A DNA stretch of 64,000 bases from Pinus tabuliformis (Eukaryota > Streptophyta > Pinopsida > Pinales > Pinaceae), in assembly GCA_031772625.1 (NCBI GenBank), contig CM062820.1, positions 311,433,340 through 311,497,339 on the forward strand, written 5' to 3'. Below the pieces are notes generated by a model. It saw only the letters and a list, made by a program, of their open reading frames with translations. It was not told the DNA's origin and ran no database searches. Position numbers and translations under genes: made by a program. Shown in pieces: positions 57,792 to 64,000 of this stretch (the first letter of the stretch is position 1; the number at the start of each line of letters is the position of its first letter).

Positions 57792-58669
57792 GATCAGGAT
57801 TGGGTGAATTTGACTGCAAATGGAAGGATCTCATGGCACGCAAGTTCCTGCACCTCGGATTCAGACGAAGAAGATGAATGCTGGCACAATCGGTTGAATG
57901 AAGTAAAAACACTGAATTGCAACATGATGATTAGATGATTGCATTGCGTAACAACCTAGGCCCGATATCTGCTAACATATGATGGATTGACAGTGGTGGA
58001 TGAATTCTTGGGAAATTTTGAAAGCATAGTACCAGAACAACAGTAGTTTGATGCGTTGAAGTAGGCGTTGCACGCGACACCTGCGCGCTGATGGGGGACA
58101 CATCAAGGAAGTTTTGAAGATTGGCACAGATGTAGAAGGATGATGCACCTACAATTTGGGAAACCACAACTACGGATAGAAGATAAATATGATGGACGAG
58201 ATGACCTACGCACGCACCTCGCGAAATGGACCAAGGCCTATGGGGAAGAACCTCAGCCTGAATGGGTACACTTATTCTACCATACCGTAGATGTCATACC
58301 CATGAATTAGTATACTAAGACAGAACTCCAACATGGTACGGGCGAATGGGATGTCTTGCGCGAGGGATTTTTGTTAACATTCACATTTGAAGACTGATGG
58401 TCGGATACTGTTGATGACGCACTACAAGCCGTAAAAGCCACCATCTTCAAAATACCACAAGAACCACGACAAGTAGTTCAACCAGCATGGGCAACCTAGT
58501 TAAGCAGTGCCCTAGAATGCTTTAACATGCAAGTAGAGGAGGATGACGATGACCCCTAGAATATTAATATTATAGAAACTGAATGGTGTCGCCAAGTTTG
58601 AGGACCATCAATTGAGGATCCCGACATCACTGCACCGCTAAAAACAATGCAAGTAAACATTGGCACAGA

Positions 58670-59790
58670 CGTGGAGCTGAAGTACGCGATGCTTGGGGAC
58701 TATTAGGACGATGCTACGATAGATAAGGTCGCCGAGTTACTCCGTGAATATCAAGATTTGTTCCCGACCAAAATCACAGACTTAAAGGGGATCATTGGCG
58801 ACTTAGGGATGATGGAGATCACTCTAAAATTGGATGCGAAGTCAATTAAATAGCGACCTTACCATTTGAATCCAAAGTATAAAGAAAAGGTTCGCGACGA
58901 ATTAGAAAAAATGCTTGCAACCAGAATTATTGAAATAGTTGGAGAATCTGACTGGGTGAGTCCCATGGTAGTACAAGAGAAAAAATAGAAGGGAAAAATT
59001 AGAATATGTGTGGACCTTAGGAAGCTTAATGATGCCTATGTTCACGATCCATTCTCGACACCATTTACAGATGAAGTATTGGAGATTGTTGGTGGTCAAG
59101 AAGCTTGCTCATTCATGGAAGGCTTCTCAGGGTACCATCAGATCAAGATCATACCGGAATATAGGAGCAAGACAACCTTCACAACTGAATGGGGCTATTT
59201 CCAATACACTGTTATGCCCTTTGGACTGAAGAATGCGTCAGCGATATTTTTGCGCGTAGTTGTGGCCGCATTCAAGGAATACATCCAAAAGTTCTTGGAG
59301 GTCTATCTGGACGATTCGACGATATTTGGGTTAGTTATACAACATATAGCAAGCTTACGTTTGATGTTGGATACTTGCCAATGACACCAAATTGCACTAA
59401 ATCTTAAAAAGTGCACCTTCCTCATCCCCTTTGGAAACCTTCTCGGCCATGTGGTCTGCAAACAAGGTCTGATGGTGGATCCTATGAAGATTGATGTTAT
59501 TCTCAATCTGGAAGTGCCGCAAAGTGTCAAACAACTACGCGCTACGTTGGGGCACACTAGTTACTATAGAAAGTTTATCAAGAGCTATGCACAAATAACA
59601 GTGCCAATAGAAAAGTTATTGAAAAAGGACTCTACATATTGTTGGAATGATGATTGTAGGAAAATTTTGGATGTTCTCAGGGAGAAAATGGCATCCGCTC
59701 TCATCCTGGTCTTCCCAAAATGGGACGTAGAATTTCATGTACACGTTGATGCGTTGTGTATTGTGCTGCGAGCTGTACTTAGGTAGGAAT
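58670..59790 (+). mobile_element. Reverse transcriptase region of the plus-strand Ty3/gypsy element
   Basis: Entry region with RPYHLNPKYKEKVRDELEK-like text (58,850-58,910). Then RICVDLRKLNDAYVHDPFST, FSGYHQIKIIPEYRSKTTFT, YTVMPFGLKNASAIF and the catalytic VYLDDSTIFG. The thumb is LLGHVVCKQGLMVDPMKIDV, LRATLGHTSYYRKFIKSYAQ. The order and spacing are standard for Ty3/gypsy. Confidence 0.88.
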
Positions 59791-60130
59791 GAGTAGAAGG
59801 TGTGGATCACCCGATCGTGTTTGCGAGTCGGCGGCTGTCCAAAGCCTAAAAGAACTACTCTACTACTGAGTGCAAAGGGTTGGCAATGGTATAGGTGCTC
59901 CAAAAATATCGACACTATTTACTTGGCAGGCACTTCAAGATGTATACTGATCATTCCGCATTGAAATACTTGGTGAACAAGCCTGTGTTGGGGGGGCGCA
60001 TATGCAGATGGCTATTACTATTTCAAGAATATGACTTTGAGGTCATCGTAAAGCCAGGATGCCTAAATGCAGGACTAGATCACTTATCACGAATTGAGAC
60101 AGGTGAGGAGCCAACAAATTTGGAAGAAGG
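59700..60130 (+). mobile_element. RNase H region of the plus-strand Ty3/gypsy element
   Basis: FHVHVDALCIVLRAVL, then KYRHYLLGRHFKMYTDHSAL, KYLVNKPVLGGRICRWLLLF and KPGCLNAGLDHLSRIETGEE. These are the RNase H motifs following the polymerase and end at the usual D-H-L-S-R-I phrase. Confidence 0.86.
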
Positions 60131-60139
60131 ACTACCTAA

Positions 60140-60517
60140 TGCACAACTCTTTGCAGTGCACGTCGCGGACGACCACTTTGAAGATATAATCCATTTTTTA
60201 ACCAAAAGGACTACGCCGAAGGAATATTTAGTCCAACAGAAGAAGGAATTGGTGGTGTGTGCAGTGGACTTTTATATCATCATGGGGCACCTCTACAAAA
60301 TGGGAAACGATGAGATATTGCAAAGATATGTACCTGAATTTGAACAAGGACAGATCCTCACAGAAGCACATGGGGGGCTGTAGGAGGACACTATGTAGGA
60401 CGCGCGATGGCAAAGAAGATTCTTCACGCTGGGCTTTGGTGGCCAACCCTACTGTCATGCGGAAAGAGTCAATTTTGCGGACAAAACCAACCTCCCTAGA
60501 AGCTTAAGGCTTTCTAG
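60140..60517 (+). mobile_element. Integrase N-terminal region of the plus-strand Ty3/gypsy element, cut by the next insertion
   Basis: LPNAQLFAVHVADDHFEDII and YKMGNDEILQRYVPEFEQGQ lead into the HHCC module (EAHGG, GHYVGRAMAKKILHAGLWW), after which the sequence changes at 60518 to the LTR of a minus-strand element. The rest of integrase should lie to the right, beyond the window. Confidence 0.78.
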
Positions 60518-61504
60518 TGACAAACAAGACAATTAAGAACAATCCTTCTCTAAATATGCATTTACCATATAAGAAATCAAGTGTTTAGATCCTACCTGTA
60601 GTCCAACGCTGTTGTAGTGGTCCAGCCTCATCGATCCGGATGAGCTCCTCCTTCTCTTCGAAACCTGCATTCACTAACAATCAAACGATTAAATAGCACC
60701 TGAATATCTCATAAAATAAAACATATTTAACATACAGACCAAGGAGTATATGAAACAACTCATAAATAACAAATTGTTGAGAAGAATGGACTTATTTGTA
60801 TTAATAGGAAACAAAAGAAACCATTACAACCTGAGCCTTGGTGTTGTGCAAGTTCCTCCCAGGGTCCAGCAAGAGTTTTCCTTTACTTTGATCAGCTCAC
60901 CCACTTCCAAATGAAGTCAAGAAAGGATGGGAATCTCTCCTCTCAAGCTCTATAAGGGAGTCCTAATCTCAGCAGCATCTACCCTTAGGAATGTTCAGCT
61001 TTCAACCTCTCCTCCCTCTGGCCCAATGCCTGTATTTATAGTGCTCTAGAGGAAGTTAATCAGGTCCACCATCAATGGGACAAGCCCCTCTTTGGATGGG
61101 TTAGCTCCCCTCTTGATGGGATAAGTTCCGCTTTCATAGGGATACATGAACCATCTGGAGGCGCTCAATACACATCAAACAAGCTTCTAGAATGCTCTAG
61201 AAATGACCACAAGTAACTTTTTTGGAGTGAAACTTGCGCCTTTTGACCTTTACAGGAGTACGCACCCATTGCTTTACAGACAGAGCGTACAAGTACGCAG
61301 GTATTGTGAACTTGAGGTGCGTACACGCAGGTAAGGCTAAGAGAAACTGCGTACCCAGAGATAATTGACTTTAAATGACTTTTCTCTCTTTCTTGGAGTT
61401 TGACATGAAAAGCAGAGGCATGAGACTTGCCAAGGAGGATAGTATGACAGTTGATGGAGCCATACTAACTGTAGATAGTCATGGTGACAATTTTTAGTGT
61501 AACA
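60518..61504 (-). repeat. 3' LTR of the minus-strand element at the right edge
   Basis: 987 bp; minus-strand ends TGTTACACT...TTGTTTGTCA. A minus-strand TATA box (CTATAAATA, 61033-61041) divides U3 from R-U5. The U3 part holds several GCGTAC/GTACGC copies (61258-61350), a motif seen again at 63518-63650 inside the element. Confidence 0.75.
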
Positions 61505-61521
61505 GATTGCCCCCTAAAGTG
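61505..61521 (-). other. Polypurine tract
   Basis: The minus strand reads CACTTTAGGGGGCAATC immediately before TGTTACAC, the start of the LTR. It fixes the element's orientation. Confidence 0.75.
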
Positions 61522-63280
61522 CGAAGCCTGTAGTAGATTTAGGGTTTCATATCATCTAGGAAGGGTGAAGTACTTTATCATTTCAAGGATTATCTTGTGG
61601 AGAGCCTGGTCAGAACCTGCAAATATTCAACACAAAATACATATATAAGATGATATCATTGCTGAGGTAGGCATTCCCATACTCAGATTGAAAACTTTAA
61701 CTAACAATCTAACTACTGCTCTGATACAGGAATGATTTTGCAGTACATCATAATCATAGACACATGTAGACACAGTATGGACGCAGCCATCTGTTTATGA
61801 TTAGTCTACTATATAATGAATACAAAACTCCTCGCAGCCTGGATGGTGGAAACTAGATCCAGGGTCTTCATTTCTACTTCCCGAATTGGTACGATTCTAT
61901 CCATGCGAATAAATGAGTTGATGTCGAACATGGTAGAAACCACTTGATTACCAGTCAATGATGTAAACTGTTAACAAGTGTGAGAGAGACCACCAGTGAT
62001 GTCAATGGTTCTCAAAGTACCCAGTACAATCCATGAGATGCGAATGAATGGGTTGATGTCGAACATGTCACGGAATCCTTCGATCGAAAGTCAATGATGT
62101 AAATTGTCGTCAAAGGTGAGAAACCTGCCATTGATGCATGCAGACTTCAAGGTACTGACGATTTCTAAGTCATCTCTCTAGATAATGTGCTGATGTCGAT
62201 AGAAAGCGACCCGTTGCAGGCAAGCCCACAACACGAAATCATAGTTCAAGTTGAAGAAATGTTGCTGTAAGGACTGACTCAGGGATGGTCAAAATGGATG
62301 ACAAGTATTTTGCATATGAATGGTTTATTTGCAGAGACCTCTTGAACACATAACGACACGACAGATGGCTTGGCGACGATTGACCCAAAGTTAATACCCA
62401 GAAACGGTTGAAGACTTTCAAAGTGGTTTAATCAACTTTAAGACAAAGGATTTCCCAACCCAGGTGAATGAAAAGTGTCGTGTTCAAGAGTGGTAATAAG
62501 GTTTTTTCTGTGACAAAGGATAACAAATAGGCTCATTCTTCTCTCTTTTCCCCCACCATTTCTGGCAAGTACCTCTTTATTTTTTTGCAAGCTTGAGGAG
62601 GATAACATATGCTTGATTATAAGCTCATCCTTCGGATGAGTCCAACTTAGTTTAGATTCGAACCCTAAGAAGGAGTGGTCTGTTCCTGTTTGTAATCGAA
62701 CAGGTCCTTTACTGTGAAATTTTAACGAGTCCAGCATAGGAGAAACTCGGCGTTTTTCAATTTTAGAGAGTCTGAAAAAACTAAACAAGACTCCAGGGTT
62801 GTACTTTTTCGTAAATTTGTGTCTCCCAAGCCCGAAAAAGTATAAAATAATACTTGAGAGAACCGCTTGATCTTGCGACCAAGGAGTACTTTCATGATTA
62901 GTGCCTCTGACCTGAAAAGTAAAAAGCGATCAAGGGCACGTCGTTTTATTTCTAGTATTGAATTTGAAACGACAAAAATCCGACAATCTTTTCGTGTTTT
63001 TACGGTCAGAAAAGGGCTATAAGAGGACTGTCTTTTAATTCCATTTTAACGAGTGTAAAAGAAACGCTCGGCAATCTTTTCATGTTTTAGGAGTCAGAAA
63101 AGGGCTTAAAAGATGACTCTGATGTCTTGGTTCGTGAAAAATGATAATTTTCCTTGAAAGTCCTTTTGTCCTGCACAAAAACAACACATTACTCATACCT
63201 GTTTAAGATAGGCAAAAATACATTGAAAAATATCCTTCCATGGTGAAAAATAAACAAACTTAGCATTCATTTATCCAAAA
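61522..63280. repeat. Non-coding interior with two imperfect tandem repeats
   Basis: No gag, pol or other domain is recognised. Segments at about 61896-62010 and 62030-62150 align (shared GAATGGGTTGATGTCGAACATG-like and AGTCAATGATGTAAA text). Segments at about 62978-63032 and 63069-63125 align (GGCAATCTTTTC, GTCAGAAAAGGGCT), period about 93. A minus-strand frame at 62438-62788 has no recognisable family. Confidence 0.55.
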
Positions 63281-63284
63281 AACC

Positions 63285-63292
63285 TATAAAAA
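63285..63292 (+). promoter_or_regulatory. TATA box of the antisense gene
   Basis: CTATAAAAAG at about 63284-63293 lies on the plus strand, opposite to the element's own sense, about 465 bases before the ATG at 63750. A possible 5' UTR intron lies between them: donor TCAG/GTATTT near 63415 and acceptor GTGTGTAG near 63741. These sites are judged by eye. Confidence 0.5.
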
Positions 63293-63517
63293 GACCTTTT
63301 ACCATGTCATTTTTACCATTTTACTGTTGAGGGAAAGAAAAGGGCTTTTGGCAAGAAACTTCCCGTGGACTTTGCGGAGAATCCGACCGTCGGAATCGAG
63401 CGCCGTCTCTTTCAGGTATTTCACAACATCCTCCTCTTTGTTTTCATCCATTTAGAATTTCATTTTAGGTCCTAGTTTGATTTTTTGGGGGCTTTGGGGT
63501 TTCAAGATCCGCTTTTT

Positions 63518-63555
63518 GGGGTACGCAGGTGCCCCATGGGTGACCTGCGTACCCC
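63518..63555. repeat. Perfect inverted repeat with 13-bp arms
   Basis: GGGGTACGCAGGT (63518-63530) and its exact complement (63543-63555) enclose 12 bases containing CCCCATGGG. It sits in the presumed 5' UTR intron of the antisense gene. Related GCGTAC text occurs at 63611 and 63643 and in the LTR. Confidence 0.8.
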
Positions 63556-63749
63556 GACATTTTCTCCATTGGGAAAATGGCGGGTGTACACAACCTACCT
63601 TCAGAGCAGTTGCGTACCCACGCTCTGTTTCTGAAGGCGGGGTGCGTACTCTGCGCAAAGCATTTTTAAACCCCCAAATCTCAAATTTGAACCATTAATT
63701 TTTGATTTAGTGAATTCTAATGGATGTTTTCTGGTGTGTAGATTGCCCA

Positions 63750-64000
63750 CCATGCTTGATTGGCGCGAAAGAGAACACGAAGATGTCGATTTAGCCGCAA
63801 TAGATCATCAACCTTCCATTGATGCTTTGAAGGCATGCGGTCTCTACAAATACTAGGCCATACCTGGCATGAGGGCCCAGGTGCGATTCTTAGAGTGGTT
63901 GGTTGAAAGGTGGAACGTTCAAGATCAATGCTTTTACATCGGAGGGCACCAGCTCGAGATAGAGCCCTCAGACATATATTTTCTCATTGGTTTGCCTAAT
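63750..64000 (+). mobile_element. Start of an antisense accessory gene (mobile-domain-like module), cut by the window edge
   Basis: ATG at 63750 in a good context (GCCCACCATGC), just after a likely splice acceptor, opens MLDWREREHEDVDLAAIDHQ. The later text AQVRFLEWLVERWNVQDQCF, HQLEIEPSDIYFLIGLPN has the pattern F...L...W.....F..G...LEI...DI.FLIGLP. It matches the helical module seen at 45.8-46.1 kb (FLPFLQKF, FKITEEFITQAIGLP) and 23.9-24.3 kb. This recalls the start of plant-mobile-domain-type proteins. The gene runs against the sense of the element it lies in. It is broken at least once in the visible part. The function is unknown. Confidence 0.55.

Larger units (their letters stand above)
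54125..60517 (+). mobile_element. Plus-strand Ty3/gypsy element (non-chromovirus), 3' part displaced by another insertion
   Basis: The 5' LTR is 54125-54973, followed by a leader, gag with several knuckles, protease, reverse transcriptase, RNase H and the zinc-binding start of integrase. The integrase is cut at 60517 by the LTR of a minus-strand element. The reverse transcriptase and RNase H text (YLDDSTIFG, LVNKPVLGGRICRWLLLFQE) is unlike the Athila/Tat-like elements here and has no chromodomain in view. I place it in the non-chromovirus branch without naming a lineage. It is inserted in the 5' LTR of the second Athila/Tat-like element (expected duplication ATATG, 54120-54124). It is badly broken, with dozens of breaks. 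Confidence 0.85.
60518..64000 (-). mobile_element. Minus-strand LTR element running off the window
   Basis: The 3' LTR (60518-61504) adjoins a polypurine tract, so the element lies to its right on the minus strand and its 5' end is outside the window. The visible interior (61505-63280) has no gag or pol domain, only non-coding repeats, and then an antisense gene begins at about 63.28 kb. Antisense extra genes between integrase and 3' LTR are known in Tat-lineage Ty3/gypsy elements, which is my tentative placement. The LTR shares CTTCTAGAATGCTCTAGAA with the LTR at 2423-3400, which is next to a Tat/Ogre-type primer site. The expected target duplication is TCTAG (60513-60517). Confidence 0.65.

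Noticed and set aside
61720-61740. CTCTGATACAG considered as an initiator-Met primer-binding site on the minus strand
   Set aside because: It lies inside an element whose 3' end is fixed by the polypurine tract at 61505-61521, so a primer site 200 bases from it would be in the wrong place; it is short and imperfect.

Overview
This is plant nuclear DNA made almost entirely of transposable elements, many of them stacked inside one another. I find no intact host gene, no rRNA or tRNA gene and no CRISPR array. The element families (Athila/Tat-like Ty3/gypsy with about 2.1 kb LTRs, a chromodomain Ty3/gypsy, a Ty1/copia gag piece, a CACTA/En-Spm transposon, an L1-like non-LTR insert) and the long AT-rich spacers suggest a large-genome seed plant. 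A conifer such as a yew or cypress relative is my best guess, but that rests on the general look of the polyproteins and is an inference.

Layout. 1-1040 is a Ty1/copia gag remnant. 2395-3400 is the primer-binding site and LTR of a minus-strand element. 3420-6400 is a broken accessory gene followed by LTR-like promoter DNA. 8067-12560 is another broken gene of the same general kind (globular part plus coiled coil), interrupted by an L1-like insert (8115-9284, 17-bp target duplication) and by a solo LTR (9755-10205, TTTTA duplication). 13.5-14.8 kb has unrecognised coding fragments and 14.8-17.8 kb is AT-rich spacer.

The centre is a three-layer nest. A minus-strand CACTA transposon (about 17.83-38.83 kb) has its transposase gene split by a chromodomain Ty3/gypsy element (20698-35024, duplication CCATC). 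That element is in turn split by an Athila/Tat-like Ty3/gypsy element (22683-34244, duplication ATTCT). LTR differences counted by eye (about 11% for the chromovirus, about 4% for the inner element) agree with the nesting order.

The right side is a second nest that runs off the window. A minus-strand Athila/Tat-like element starts at 42240, and its 5' LTR is cut at 54124 by a plus-strand Ty3/gypsy element (54125 onward). That element's integrase region is cut at 60517 by a further minus-strand LTR element, whose 3' LTR is 60518-61504 and whose inside continues beyond 64000.

The most interesting theme is a recurring accessory gene. Several distinct retroelements here carry a non-gag-pol gene made of a small helical 'mobile-domain-like' module and often a charged coiled-coil tail. 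It lies in sense orientation between integrase and 3' LTR in two Athila/Tat-like elements. At the right edge it lies antisense, with its own TATA box and a probable 5' UTR intron. All retroelements are treated as fossils: every one shows breaks, the inner Athila/Tat-like element having the fewest.
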